Under the pieces are notes generated by a model, which saw only the letters and a program-made list of their open reading frames with translations, was not told where the DNA came from and searched no databases. Shown one piece after another: positions 1-12,467 of a stretch of DNA of 64,000 nt. Numbering within the stretch: position 1 is the first letter of the stretch; every line of letters starts with the position of its first letter. The position numbers and the translations under genes are program-made. This stretch comes from Brachypodium distachyon (lineage: Eukaryota; Streptophyta; Magnoliopsida; Poales; Poaceae): assembly GCF_000005505.3 (NCBI RefSeq), contig NC_016131.3, positions 14,901,501-14,965,500 on the forward strand, in the 5' to 3' direction.

Positions 1-286
1 CCAGGGCGGCCTCCTGGGCCGTGTCGAAGGTGCCGAGCCAGTGCCGCTCCTTGGTCGTCGGGTCGCGGATCTCCGCCGCGTACCGGCCCCAGGGACGTCG
101 CCGCACGCCCAGGAAACGCCCAGGCTCCTGCGTCCGCCGCCGGCTCCCACGGCCGCCTGCCGGCGGTCGCTCGCTCGGCGATGAAGGCGGCGACGGGTTC
201 GGCTGGTGGCCGCTGGACGCCGCGATCGGCTTCGGCTCCGAGAACGCCATCAGCTGCGCCGCCGGCTGGCTGCCGCGAGTGCTCAT
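1..286 (-). CDS. FZP: FZP/BD1-type AP2/ERF transcription factor, N-terminal part
   Basis: The ATG is at 286-284 and the frame stays open to the window edge (95 codons). Residues 14-18 read AFSEP, followed by a Ser/Pro-rich linker, a basic stretch ([11 protein letters not shown]) and, from about residue 57, the start of an AP2/ERF DNA-binding domain ([18 protein letters not shown], then [14 protein letters not shown]). The [21 protein letters not shown] context and the short Ser/Pro-rich N-terminus are those of rice FRIZZY PANICLE and maize BRANCHED SILKLESS1. In those species the protein is a nuclear factor that represses axillary meristems and promotes floral meristem identity in the spikelet. 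The rest of the AP2 domain and the C-terminus lie beyond position 1. A TATA motif sits about 110 bases upstream. I am confident of the subfamily; orthology would need the missing C-terminus. Confidence 0.93.
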   Translation of the reverse strand, partial: MSTRGSQPAAQLMAFSEPKPIAASSGHQPNPSPPSSPSERPPAGGRGSRRRTQEPGRFLGVRRRPWGRYAAEIRDPTTKERHWLGTFDTAQEAAL

Positions 287-394
287 GCCACAAGTTATTG
301 AAGTCTAGCTTGCTATTACACTTCTAGCTTAGCTTAGTATACACTACCCAGACAGACAATATATATCTTGCTTGTGCAGTTGTGCTATGAGGTG

Positions 395-400
395 TATATA
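395..400 (-). promoter_or_regulatory. Likely TATA box of the FZP-type gene
   Basis: On the minus strand the sequence reads CCTATATACACC across 391-402, about 110 bases upstream of the ATG at 286. Initiation about 30 bases downstream would give a 5' UTR of roughly 80 bases. A second AT-rich motif (ATTTAAATA near 494-502) is an alternative. This rests on motif and position only. Confidence 0.45.
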
Positions 401-3400
401 GGCTTAGCTTGAGAGAGGCTTTGAGGTGGTTTATCTGTTGCTGTGAGGTTCTTGCTAGAGTGTAGTGCTCAGCTTGGTGGGGAGGCAGGGTGGTATTTAA
501 ATGGGGAGCTTGGAAGCAGGGAGGAGCTAAGCTACAAGGGGGCACTGTGGATGAGAATGCAGAGGTGTATGCAGTAGGGAGGGGGTGACATGCATGCACT
601 ACACTTCACTTGTTTAATTAATTCTACCTAGGAGGAAAAAAGGAGGGTGGGAAGATCTCACAATGCATATGTTAGTATGTATGTATATATATCTATGCAT
701 CCTTGGTTTTTCAAGTGTGTGTGTTTGTTTGTGTTTGGATCTATGTGTTCTAACCTTATAGGAACCATGCATGGAAATGTATGAGGGGAGAATATATGTT
801 GTGTAAGTCTGATGCATATCTGTGTATGTGTGTTGCTGGAAAAGAAATACTTGCATTGGAATGTTCTAACCTTAGTTTTTTTTTTCATTCATACACACTT
901 GAAAAATGCATACTCCAAACCATGCAGGTTATACTATATAGTATATCATCCTAAATGGGACATCATTCTAGTCCAACAGCAGTGACACTCATTTTAATTG
1001 GTCCTACATATGTGTGCATATGCAGGCAGTGTGATGATTCCCTACTGATGGTGTAAATATATATAATCCTGCCACTATTGAGAAAAGGAGAGAAAGCACA
1101 TGAACATATATACCTACCTATGCATCAACACTTTTCAACAATTGTAATCTATTTCTGTTGAACGAGACAAATTGCAATCTATGCTCAAGATACTACTACT
1201 AGAATAGGCATTATGATACATGCCAAAATGCTACACAATAATGTACCCTTTTTTTTTACCGCATGACCATATATATGGCTCTGCTTTCTTGTGTATTCAA
1301 CCTGACCAAACTGAAATGAACATCAAGAAATGTATCTATCGGTGTATATATATATATTGATAAATTAATTATTACCTCAAAAATACATTAATTAAAGGTA
1401 CACAAAGGTTATAGGCGAGAGAAGGAAAAAAAACAGGAATTTTGACTGGAGTTTGATCGACCACTTTAATTCTAAATTTTTTGAATGGAGGGATCGAGTG
1501 CCTATTAATTTTTGGCTCCTCCCTCTTGCATATGTAAGAAACTTTCAAATGGAGTGGTTAGCTAGCTTGCCCTCAAAACAAGATAAAAACAACAGTGTGA
1601 AATGTGTAGAAGGCACTCTTTCTTATGCCACTTCCCCTGTTAATTATGCTTCTTTGTTTCCATGCATGCAACCTTGAGTGACTCTCACATGAGGTGAGGG
1701 CCCTCCTTTGACTCCTTTTTCCTAGTGAAGCTTTGCTTTGCCTGCATGAGCTAGACAAATGTTTGGACAAGGATCATTATCCCTCTCAAACCCATTGGAT
1801 GTATGCCCATTCTTTATTGCTAATGGACATTCTACAGATTAGTGCGCATGTGCGTGCCTGTGGCCAGGTTCAAATCAGAACAAATCGAAAGGAGTGTCGA
1901 TATTAAATCAGGAAACAAGAGAACTATCCCTTTCATGTCTCTCTAGAGCCATTTTCTAGAGCCTAATCCATGGCTTTCTGGGGTCAAAAAGGAAGAGGGG
2001 GGGAGAGAGAATTAAACATGAAAGGAACGTCGAGGTAATGCATCCAATGTAGCAATTAAAATCGATCGCGACCGACTGTTAAGTGTGTGCCATGTGAGGC
2101 TGATGCAAAAAGAACAGCTGATGTGGATCGTCGCAACTTTTTACCCACCTAATTTTTCCTCGAGAAAACAAAACTTCAATATCTCTTGGCAAGACTTTTG
2201 AGACCAATATATAACATCGTGTTATTTACAGTTTGCACGAAAAAATAATTGTAGTGATCGATATTCATTAATCATAACACATACAAATTAAGAAGCGAGT
2301 TGATCGTTAAAAAAATTGCTCTTTAAATTTTCTGCTTGGTTGGAAGCATCTTGAAAAAGGGTGTTCTTGCATTGGAGTGTACAAAGTATTGACTTCTTAC
2401 CCCCTCGTGAGAACAATGGGGAACTTGGATTCTTATGAAAAGCTGCATCTGGTGGTGCAATTCTTGCATCTAAGGCCATAGCTTGTACAATTGAAGCTAT
2501 ACATGTGTGTAGAGGTAGAGTAGTGCATGCATGCCATGAGAGATCTTATCTGGTGACTTTGACTTCCACTACTACACCCCATCCCCACCTTCTTCTCTTG
2601 TTAGTACATGTTAATTTGGCATATGTTGTTGGTTTTGTGAAATGCAAAAGGATGGGGTCAGGGTCAGGTTCAAGCTGGTCAAGAGCCAGCTAGACAACAC
2701 ATCTGAAAAGGTGTGAGGGAGGAGGAGAAGGTGGTGCATGTTCAACTGGAGAAAGGAAAAGGAGTTGGGAGAACACAGCACAATCTAAGGGCAAGGAGGC
2801 TCCACACACCTGCAAATTATATATGCATGTGCATGACAAGATTGTACTAGAAATGTGTAAGTTAGTTAATCTGCACAGAGAGACCAGAACTGGAGTGTAC
2901 TAATTATGATGAAACCAGCACAGCACACAAGACAGTGAGACACATGTTCTTGTCCATTTCATAGGGCCACCCGGGTTTTGGGGTGCCCTTTTCACTACTT
3001 TGACTTTAGACCTCCTTATAGAACAACAAGTGCTGTGCAAAAGAGACACACACAAAATAAATCAAGTTTATGCATGGAGAGAGAAACATTGGGAGAGAGA
3101 GGGAGGAAGAATTGTCGAAGCTTGCAAGACAAGTTCACTAATTATTAACCATAATTAAGAAAAGGTAGAGAAAGACCACTTGTGGCATGCACATTTGTCT
3201 CACCAAATTGTGGTTTGAATAAAGGGATAGGCCAGAGAGACAGGAGTTTAATAGTGGACTGAAGCTCCCAGGACTAGCCTGCTTTAATCATTTGGTTGAA
3301 ATATTTTGAACGGCGATTTGAGTTGTAGGTTTTTTACAAATTTGCATACTGGCAGTTCCAAAGCCATTATCTGGAAGGAGGTAGTTCCAAACTTCGAGCT

Positions 3401-3410
3401 TACAATTAAT
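401..3410. other. Upstream non-coding region of FZP
   Basis: About 3 kb of AT-rich sequence without a convincing gene. The short open frames lack recognisable domains and codon bias. In rice, variation several kilobases upstream of FZP is known to alter panicle branching, so regulatory sequence is expected here, but I could not pick out individual conserved elements without an alignment. Confidence 0.5.
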
Positions 3411-3736
3411 CACTCACCCCATCCAAAAATACAAGGCTAAATTCTAAATATGAATTTCCAAATATACAAGGCACTTTGTTTATTTCTGTCTTCCGCATCC
3501 CTAGCACAAAAAACTCCTCGCAGTTTGTACATTACTTGACGATTGATGTGCATTGGTATACAAAAATAACTTAATTACTCCTCAATCGTCACAAGAGAAA
3601 TTCCCGTGCGCGATTTTGTTGAATAAACCAAAAATAAATAAACAAAGAAAAACATAACTACCAAGCGCTACTCACAAGGATTTGTCTTTGGTTCTTGTGA
3701 TCCTACAAATTGGCCTTATGCTTTTAGATGGAGGAG
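3411..3736. mobile_element. Degenerate MITE-like element
   Basis: The left end (CACCCCATCCAAAAATACAAGG, about 3415-3436) and the right end (read inverted, TACTCCTCCATCTAAAAGCATAAGG, about 3714-3738) look like imperfect terminal inverted repeats of a grass 'ATCCAAAAATACAAGG' MITE family. The match is poor and no clean target duplication is visible, so the boundaries are approximate. Confidence 0.35.
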
Positions 3737-3848
3737 TACATACTGGAGTACAGGACAACTTAATTTGCGAACATCCTTCCAGTTGTACCACCGAACCATA
3801 ACTCTTTGAGTACTAGCTTGTTTTTGACCAGCAATTGCATTAGTAACA

Positions 3849-5352
3849 CTAGCAAAAAGCCCCGTGCGTTGCTACGGAAGAAAAGAAATTAAAAAACATG
3901 CTAGCTTAAGTTTTCAAAAGTGGTGTCTTTTGCACGTAGCTACGTATTGAGAGCAACTCTAACAGTTACCGAAATTTCTGATCAAAAAAACGTTAATTCA
4001 GTCGAAAACGCCTTTTCCGATATAATTTCATATTTTATAATTTTTAGCCCATATGAAAATTATGTTAGCCCCGACGAGATGCTACTCTCCCTTCGCTCCA
4101 TCACGCATCTCTGCGATGCCATGCCACATATATTGGGTCTGTTTCAACCATGATCTTTAAGAAAAATCAAGGATCCAGCACATCATCGATTAGTCATATG
4201 ATCAAGTCCAATCGGATCAAAAAATAGATCCAAGAAAATGGTAAAACTAAAATCATATACGGAGGGGAATTAAATCAATGGAATTTTCAGAGCAGATCCA
4301 TGTCCTAATTAAATTTAGAAAGCATGGACTGCATGTACCATCAATTAGGCCAAGATTTCCGCAAAAATAAAGAAAAAAATATAGAAAAGCGTCGGTAGTA
4401 GCAGCGCCAGAACGCCCGCTCGGGAGCAGCTGTTGCGGCGGCGTCTCTGGAGGAAGGCGCTTGCGCTACCGCCATGCCCATCTCCGCCACCGCGCATCAG
4501 ATCCGCAGCTGCGGCGCGCCGACGACCAGCTAAGGAGGTGCCTGACCGACCTGCCGAGGAGCGGGCGCCGCGGAGGATCTTGACAACGCAGGCCAGACGG
4601 AGGCCAGACGAAGGAGCGGCACTGTTGTCTTCTCCACGCGGATCCTCGTCACTGGGATCTGGCCGTCAACGGGACCCAGGCGCTCCGGAACTGGCAGCGT
4701 GTCGTCCTACGCCTCCACCTAGTCGTCGAACGCCACCCGGCCTCTCCCGATCTTCTGCAGCACTGCCGTCGCGCCTCCGTCTTCAGACTGCAGCGCCGTC
4801 GTCGAGCTCCACCTACCTCGCTCGCGGCTCGCCCCGCCTCTGCCAGAACACACCGTCGATCTCCTCCACAGACTACAGCCAGCCGTCCAGATAGATGAAG
4901 AGGGAAGGGGGCAGGGGCTCGGCGTCCTTGGTCCAGATCGGGAGCACCGGAGGAGCGAAGAGGGCAGGGGGCGTTGGGCCGCCAGATGCCCAGATCGAGT
5001 CTCATTGGGACTCGGGAGGAGGAGACGGGGCAGGGGATGAGGAGACGGGAGTGGTCGCGCGGGCCAGATCGGTAGTAGAGAGACCGAAGAAGGATTGGAG
5101 AGAGGGCGGCGCGGCGGGGATAGGTGCGAGAGGGAGAGGGGACAGGGGTCGGGCCGCGTGCCCGCGTGAGAGGGTCATGCAGAAAGTATCGAGGACATAC
5201 GGATGTACGGCGGTGGTTAGAATCAATCGGATAACAAAACGCTTCGGGATTAAAAGTGGTGACAGCGGTGGCAAATTCATAATTTTGATGAAGTGACGTA
5301 CGGCTGCGACCGTAACATCACCACCAACTCCAATTTAATATATTGGTATAGA
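3849..5352 (-). mobile_element. Non-autonomous Helitron, 1.5 kb, with GC-rich cargo
   Basis: Read on the minus strand, the element begins with TCTATACCAATATATTAAAT at 5352, directly after an A, and ends with CTAG at 3852-3849, directly before a T. That is the A|TC...CTRR|T insertion signature of Helitrons. About 12 bases before the CTAG lies a hairpin, CCGT-A-GC AAC GC-ACGG (around 3862-3877), of the widespread grass type. The ends are AT-rich, but 4400-5230 is strongly GC-rich with open frames on both strands (for example 4433-4894 plus and 4649-5005 minus). This looks like captured genic sequence, which I cannot identify. No RepHel helicase is present, so the copy is non-autonomous. Confidence 0.75.
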
Positions 5353-5894
5353 TATAGTTTGCATGCCATGAAAAATAGACCATTAAATTTGTATCCGGAA
5401 AAGGTATTTGATGATATACTCTATCATTACCGTAATTGATGGTCAAAATTCAGTTTCGAAATGCGTGCACACCCACTATTTAGGGGGAGGTGGGCAAAGG
5501 AAAATCGAATACGATTAATATAGTACACTTAACAACATGAGAGAGGGACCATATAAGGAAACCTTTTGAGTTCAAACTCAAAGCCCTCAATTAGGACAGG
5601 GCTTAGAACTGGTCAAAGAAACGTTGCTGTTTTTGAGCGACTTAATTAAGCAAAGCGAGACCATGCAAGTACCAAGAGGCCGGGGTGTACTGACTGTACA
5701 CGCTTAACTTGCACACTAACATCACGCGCGCGCGATTACACGCGGATGATTGGCAGAGGGGTGATCTGATTTCCTTGTGCATGGCCCTTAATTAATTTTC
5801 GGACCACCCTGATCGAATCCGTAAATGCAGGTCACGCAAAGCATATATACGTACCGTGCACATGATTGATGCAGCATATATTTACACATGCACG
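5353..5894. other. Intergenic, nothing recognised
   Basis: AT-rich sequence between the Helitron and a LINE fragment. I see no ORF, inverted repeat or RNA gene. Confidence 0.5.
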
Positions 5895-7358
5895 TGCAGA
5901 CATCCTTGAGCCGCTAGCGGTGCCGATTGCCGCGCTCCCCAGTACCTACCTCGGCATGCCGCTTTCCCTCGGGCCGCCTAAGAGGGCGGAGCTGCAGCCG
6001 CTCCTGGACAAGATCGGCAAGAGGCTGGCCTTCTGGAAGCATGGCCTGCTCTCAGCGGCGGGGCGCCTGGTGCTCCTGCGTTCCGTACTCTCGGCCATGC
6101 CAATTTACACCATGACCACGCTTCAACTCCCGGCATGGTTCATTAAGGATTGCGATCGTCTCCGCTGTGGCTGGATGTGGGCAGCGAAGGACTCTGCCAC
6201 TGGAGGCCAATGCAAGGTGGCCTGGCGCGCGGTTTGTCGGCCGCAATGCCTAGGTGGTCTTGGGGTGCCCGACCTGGCTTTGCTCAGCCGCGCCTTGCAC
6301 CTCCGCTGGCTGTGGCACGAGCGGGTGGCCACTGACAAGCCCTGGCTTGGCCTCCCGGTGCCTTGCTCGGACGTGGATCGCGAGCTCTTTGCGGTGGCCA
6401 CGCGGGTGACCCTCGGCGATGGCAAAACCGCCTCCTTCTGGCATGATAGCTGGGCTGGCCATGCCTTCGCTCTTCAGGCTCTCCTCCAGGAAGAACCGGT
6501 CAGTTGCCGATGCCATCCGTGGCGGTAGGTGGCTTTTTGACCTACATGGCAGAATCTCTGCCGAGGAATTGGGCGAATTCGTGGAGCTGTGGGCGCGTGT
6601 CAACGAGATTATGCTGACGGGGGAGCGCGACCTCTTCACCTGGCGTTTCTCTCCTTCCGGCCAATACTCCTCCAGATCCGTGTACCGGATTCAGTTCCTC
6701 GGCACCGTGTCCACGCGGTTCGTGGCAGGCATCTGGCAGGTCAAGGCCACGTCCAAGAGCAAGTTCTTCCTCTGGCTTCTCGTGAAGGACCGGCTGCTCA
6801 CAGCGGATGTGCTCTTGAGGCGTGGGTGGCCGAACTGCTATTTTTTTCAGCTTTGCCGGTGAAGCCTTGAGACAAGTTCTCACCTGTGCTTCGAGTGCCA
6901 TTGGGGGAACACGGTCTGAGACCTGGTCAGGGTGCGTTTCCGGCTGCCAAGCCTCTGCCACAAAAATTGGCCGTCGTGTCGCACCCCGTTCGAGTGGTTC
7001 AAGGGACTGTCCAGGTGTCGGGCCACCGATCGCCCTAAGGCCAGGACAATTGCCCTGACCACTCTGTGGGAGATCTGGCTGGAGCGAAACCGCCGGATTT
7101 TCCAAGGCGTTGAGCTCTCACCCGGCCAGCTCGTCTCCCGTATCCAGGAAACGATGGGACTCTGGCATTTGGAAGTTCCCGGATGCTGCGAGAGTAGGCG
7201 TGCCCTCCTCCGGCCTGCCCGGTCCTTCTTCTTTTTCTTTTCTTCTTTCCCATTTCTGCCTTCTTCGTTTTGTATTTGCTCCCCTCGAGCGCCTGTAGTG
7301 TACTTTTCTCCTCGTATGAATGAAAACGGCAGCCCCAGCTGCCGGGCTTTAAAAAAAA
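5895..7358 (+). mobile_element. 5'-truncated L1-type LINE
   Basis: The open frame at 5895-6528 carries the region just after the reverse transcriptase core of plant LINEs: TYLGMPLS, then LLSAAGRLVLLRSVLSAMP, then GGLGVPDLALLSRALHLRWLW. The next segment (6419-6862, another frame) has the start of the zf-RVT region (SKSKFFLWLLVKDRLLTADV). A third frame (6932-7200) continues with TTLWEIWLERNRRIF. At least two frameshifts separate them, so the copy is dead. It ends with a GCCCCAGCTGCCGGGCTTT tail followed by A8 at 7351-7358. The 5' part, including endonuclease and most of the RT, is missing. I did not find a clear target duplication. Confidence 0.85.
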
Positions 7359-9739
7359 GTAATTTTCTTGGGAACGCGTACGTACGTACATGCATGGTAA
7401 TGTTTTGTTAGTTAAATTACTTTGGGATTGGTAACTTAACTAATCGGTCGATCATGGGAGAGGCCAGCCGGGAGGATGCAGTACTGCATGCATGCGTGGA
7501 GACATGCTTGCAGAGTACTTTATATATACTTTGTATATATAGTGATGGAAGCAATGGAGATGAGGGCCAGCATGCAGAGAGAGCTACTAGGAGGGCGACA
7601 GATGTGCATATAGTGGCAGTGTACTGTACATGTGTGTAGCAAAAAGTGGCAAGTACGAGAGTACATGCGCGTCGCAAAAAGGGACGTACGGCTACGTATA
7701 GGTAGCCTGCAGCCTGATCGATGGCTCTCTACAGTACACTACTAGCACGAGAAGAGAGAATTATATACATCCTCCTCCATCCAGCAGTACTGCCGTCCAC
7801 ATGCATGTATGTTAACAGACATGTAGGAGTAGTATATAGACAGGTGCATGCAGCATGAGATGAAATGAACGAATGAGTGCATATGGTCGTCATATTACCG
7901 TCAGCTCAGCTATCTGTCGTTCGATCGACTCTCTCTTTCAGTATATCAACACCAACCACTCTCTGCAGCTAGCTAGGTAGGAGTGTACGCAGCAGCTAGC
8001 AACGGTCGTCGGCTGGATGGGCGCGGGGAGACACGATAAGGTAGAGAGAAGGAGAAGCGCGCAGCTAGCTAAGCATGCAGTAGAGTGCGTGCGTGTAAGC
8101 GAAGAAGAAGAGTAGTATCTGACTGATGTATCGGGTCGTGCGTGCGGGTGCAGACAGTGTGCGATGGGCGACGTGTCGCGGGGCCGGGTGGCGCTCGGGT
8201 ACGCTCCGTACGCCCCGATTACGCCATCCACAGCGACATACGGCGCTCCCTGCTCCCACGCGCGCACGCACACACGCACCGGCTTAATTTTGCACGCGGC
8301 ATGGCACGGCCGGCGGGCCGGCGCCGCTAGCTCCAGTAAGTGCATGCCGCGCCGCTGAGTCACGCGGCGCGCGTGCATACTGCCTGATATGCACGTACGT
8401 ACGTACGACACGGCCGGAAGGAAGGAATTTGTTCAGAGGGATCCATCAATTGAACCGGCCGGATCAAGCTGGTGTAAGTGACACCGGCAGGCCTGCTTGA
8501 CGATAAGCCGATGCGAAAAAACAAAATGTACACCTGCATATACGATCGACGAGGGAGGTGGGAATGTTAAGATCGACACATCACCGATCGATGGGTCATG
8601 AGTCCATCGATCGTCACACCCTACGTACTTTACCTGGCCCTCACGTGACACCCCGAGACGGACGCCTTGTCCCACGTGTCGTGCGTGCTGTGGGTGACGA
8701 TGCATGAACGGGGGGACCCGGACAAAGTTGACGGAACGGGCCGGGGTAGAAGTATAGAGTCCATGATCGACCGCGAGCACTGTTCACTCAGCACACGATC
8801 GGCCTGACGTAACGCCTGCCGGGATGGATGCCTGATGGGGCTGCTCGCTGGAGACGTGTCGGGCCGCGGCTACCTAGGCACGTACTACGCCCGTCCATTC
8901 GAGCCCCACATGATAGTATCGCGCGGCCAGAAATGGCAATAAGCGCTCGCCTTTGTTTTGCCCATCCCTTTTAACACCGGATACACTCTCTATATCTCGT
9001 CTTCCTGTAGATCGAGATGCTAATCATCGTGCTGTATTGACTGCTGTTATCTTTCGGCTCAGACTGATCGCCCGTCGCCACCTCGGTCCCGTATTAAGCA
9101 TTTACACTCCGATCAAAAAGGAGACGGGCTGCACGCTACACACATGGACAAGAGACAGACATGTTGACTCCTCGGGAAATAACAAGCCTGACACTCACAG
9201 ACAGATTCAATTCACTGCCCTAGGCCAGACCAGGCCAATCACTGGATTCCCATGATCTCCCACGAAGAGACACATTGGGCAGCAGGAATTCTGGGTGCAC
9301 GCACGACCCAGACAAAGCTTGCCATCGAATCATCGATCCATATCGCCCATGTCAGTGAAACATGGAATTATCCGGTGGAGTAAAAACTACAAATGGTACA
9401 ACGGCATTTCCCAGTTCCTACAACGCCTCCAACAGGCAGACCGATCAATGGCAGATTGATCACCCCAACATCCAGTAACAACAATAAAACGCAGAATACA
9501 ACAATTGTTTTGCGAGTAATTCCTGCAATATAGCACCGTTAAACTAGAACACACGATTGCACTTTGGGGTTTCCCAAGTGTTTTTCTTTTCTTTTGATCA
9601 CTGTGAGGGATGTGTCACTGCTAGCTATGTTCGCAGTACTGACTGAGGTTCAATGGAATTAATCAATAAATTCGATAAGTCTGAAAAGTATTCCATGCCT
9701 GCCTTCTTTTAGCTCCCTAATACCAGACAGGTTCAAGGA
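7359..9739. other. Intergenic, no gene recognised
   Basis: About 2.4 kb rich in GTAC and ATGC(AT) repeats. Open frames up to 157 codons occur (for example 7938-8411 minus), but with no domain, signal or plausible splice structure. Two ACGTG-core motifs (TCACGTGAC near 8641 and CCACGTGTC near 8672) lie close together and could be bZIP/bHLH sites. The 3' UTR of the downstream minus-strand gene must lie near 9500-9740. Confidence 0.45.
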
Positions 9740-12467
9740 TCATAGTGATAGCCTTTTCTTCTTTGATGTGTTGTGGAGCTTGGAATCTTTAGGAACCTGC
9801 ATCAAGGGATCGTTCATCAGATATAGGAAGATCTCTGTGTAGTATAGGTGCAGATGACTAGAGAACAAACAAGAATATGGTTGTTTAAAAAAGAAAAATT
9901 GGGTAGGATAGCATGAATATCATGAATTAAAATGTTTCGTATGAACGGTAGGATCCAGATGTTGAAGCAAAATTTCGGAACATAAAATTATCGTGTAGAT
10001 AGGAAACTGTTTCAGGCAACAACCAATGAGGGAACACAAGGAGCACAGTATGGGATACAAAATATCAGGTCCATGTTGTCAACAGAGGTGACAGTGCCCA
10101 GACCCTAGTATTATTTATCAAGTAGTAGTCCAGGACGTGACAGCTGCATAAAGGCTTATAGTTTACAAAATCCCGTCATGCTGTCTAGTGTGTCTACCCA
10201 ATAATTTCTTCTCATGAAAGGAACAAACAGAAAACCAAAGCAGCGACCCTATTATAGTGTTACCTTTGTTTTTCTCTTTTTCTTCTTCTTCTTCTTCTTT
10301 TTCTTTTTCTGTTCCCCGTCATCTTCATTAGAAACCTCGGAAGAATCCTCAAATGATGGAACATGCCGTACTACTCTCCCAGAAGTTGAGGACTCACCTA
10401 CAATAGCAACATAGAGTGGTAGGTCAAATTGGTTTCCAAGGGGAAGTATGTCAAATTTGTTTCTGCGGCAGTGTAGGTCAAATTTTCTAGTTCAAAGATA
10501 TATATAGTCAACTGGAAAATATCAATAACAAGGAAAAACAGTAGCAGAGCTCAACAACCACAAAAACATATCTTAGCAACCAGTCCAGAAACCAGGCAAA
10601 TAATAAAATCAATCAGTATCAAGTCTTAAATTATCATTTCTGTTTTGGGCATGCCTCACTCGAGTTATAACAGTTTGCACGATCCTAAAACAAGAGGCAC
10701 TCCTTCCTGCGTCATGTACTCATGGAATATGAAGAAAATCATATGGCAGCATAAACAAATATTGAACAGTGTTTTAGCAACAAGAACTCTAAAGCAGCCA
10801 ACAAAGTGAAAACGGGATGGTGCCAAATTGTCCAATATTGCACCAAGATGTATCAAATGGCACCTAATACAAATCTTTATCGCAAACTGTCATGTAAGCA
10901 GATAATGTCTATAATGATATGAATCATGAAATACATACTTCTCAAAGGGCTAGGTGAAACGAAAACTCGTACCCTTGCTAGCCTTTATGGTTTCCTTTGC
11001 ATTTTTCACAGCCAAATTTACAAGATCAGGATTTAGAGAGTCCAACCCATCAGGTTGCTGAAGTTTTCTCTCGAGGAATTTCGCTAAAGCAGCAGCCTTG
11101 TTTGTAGTTAGTGGTCCTCCGGGATGGGCCATCCTATTTGGAAGGAGATGAAAGAATTTCAGGACAACAACGTGTGCATAACTAACAGTAATTACTCATG
11201 AAGTTTATATGTTTGTAAGCAAGCCAATACAAGCATCACAAGGATTAACTCTGCTGGTCACACGAGACAAACAATAACCTGCTCTATCATAACTCTAACA
11301 CGCCAACGCAAAACTCTACTTTATGTTCCATGAGGTAACCATGAAGCATGAATGTTCTGTTTTCTTATACAAAACCATGATAATTACACAAGCAAGCATA
11401 GAAGCAATAAACCCTACTTAATCTAGATATATCACAGCTCACAAATGACAACCGCAAAAACTATAGCATCCCACTGATATGAATTTTGAACCACATAGTC
11501 CACTCAGTCATTTTTTGGGTCATGTGCAAGCACCAAGCAACAAACAGACCGTGAACAAAGAGGAGTTGAAAACAGAGTCTAGATCAAGGTCAATTTTTCC
11601 ATGGTGTAAACAGAGTCTAGATCAAGGCACTAGGCGACAGCAAAACCCCAAACCTTAAGCACTGCTAGGTGTGTGCTTAAGCGTGCCTAGGCATGCGCAT
11701 AGAAGCCGGGAATGCGGGTCGCCGCCGCGTCCCCCGATCCGGGGTCGGTCGACCCAGTTCGGGATCGGGGTCGATTCCCCAAGTAGATCCTCCTCAATTT
11801 TTCCCAAAAGTACCGTTCCGCGTCCCACGATCCCGTTCCTCGACCCGAACGAACCGGGTTTGTGGCAACTATGGGCATGCGTTTAGGCGAGATAAGCGCT
11901 AGGCAAAACTAGCAATTCGCGCCGAGCACTTTTTTTCAACCTTGCAGTTTTCTCATTCAGAACTACAGGGCTCACAATTTAATCAGCAAGCGCTGCAACA
12001 CATTAAGTAAATTACGAGAAATTACGAGAAAACAACTTATTGGCAGAACTCCATTGACATAACTCGCACTTAACATTTCAAGTACACTTAATTTCATTCC
12101 GCTTCCCATGAAGCAACCAACCACAAAGCGCAGAATGACGAATCCCTAACCAACACAGCCCCAGAACGCACTACTTCAGGTCGATCAATCCCTCCACCAG
12201 AACCAACCAAGCAATCACCCACACGCAGAGCAGATCCCCCACCCAGTAAATCACCCACCCAACGGTGAAACTACACGATACGCTTCCAACCCCGTCGAGT
12301 CGCAAGCTACATCGGTGCATCTGGATGCAGGAAACAACAGAGAAGGGGGCGACGCGGCGGTACCTTGGATTGGGGCGGGAGGAAGGAGGAGGCGCCGGGA
12401 GGGGCGCGAACTTGCTCCCCCGAAGCGCGCGCCGCTCCTCGTCGGTCAGGTCCCCGCCCGCCGCCAT
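9740..12467 (-). CDS. Small basic conserved plant protein of unknown function, four exons
   Basis: Exons read in order on the minus strand are 12467-12364, 11133-10973, 10397-10264 and 9796-9740. All junctions are GT-AG and the total is 456 bases, giving 151 aa. Exon 1 codes for an N-terminus with DLTDEERRALRGSKFAPLP. Exon 2 contains MAHPGGPLTTNKAAALAKFL and a short helical segment. Exon 3 has an RHVPSFEDS motif followed by an acidic stretch and a lysine tract of about 14 residues with arginine. Exon 4 is 18 residues ending in SKKKRLSL, a possible nuclear localisation signal. I recall similar 'AHPGGP..TTNKAAALAKFLERKL' proteins as unnamed plant proteins, with no biochemical role known to me. 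The consistent phases and conserved motifs argue for a real gene. If exon 3 were not spliced, the protein would end four codons later. Confidence 0.8.
10973..11133 (-). other. Conserved-core exon (exon 2) of the small basic protein
   Basis: This exon carries the most conserved part of the protein, from PGGPLTTNKAAALAKFLERK through NPDLVNLAVKNAKETIKA. It is bounded by AAATAG|G at 11133 and CAAGG|GTACGA at 10973. It is entered in phase 2 (AG|G forms Arg) and left in phase 1. Confidence 0.75.
11134..12363 (-). other. Intron 1 of the small basic protein gene
   Basis: A 1.2 kb intron. Between about 11650 and 11900 it contains a GC-rich stretch with short palindromic CG motifs (GGGTCG, CGACCC) that resembles a degraded element, but I could not assign it. 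No ORF of interest. Confidence 0.4.

Noticed and set aside
2288..2479. 63-codon minus-strand frame with some codon-like character
   Set aside because: No homologue recognised, no start context, no neighbouring exon.
4433..5296. Plus-strand frames of 153 and 133 codons
   Set aside because: They lie inside the Helitron, have opposite-strand equivalents and no domain; treated as cargo, not genes.
7938..8411. 157-codon minus-strand frame
   Set aside because: No domain, no credible splice sites, low-complexity composition.
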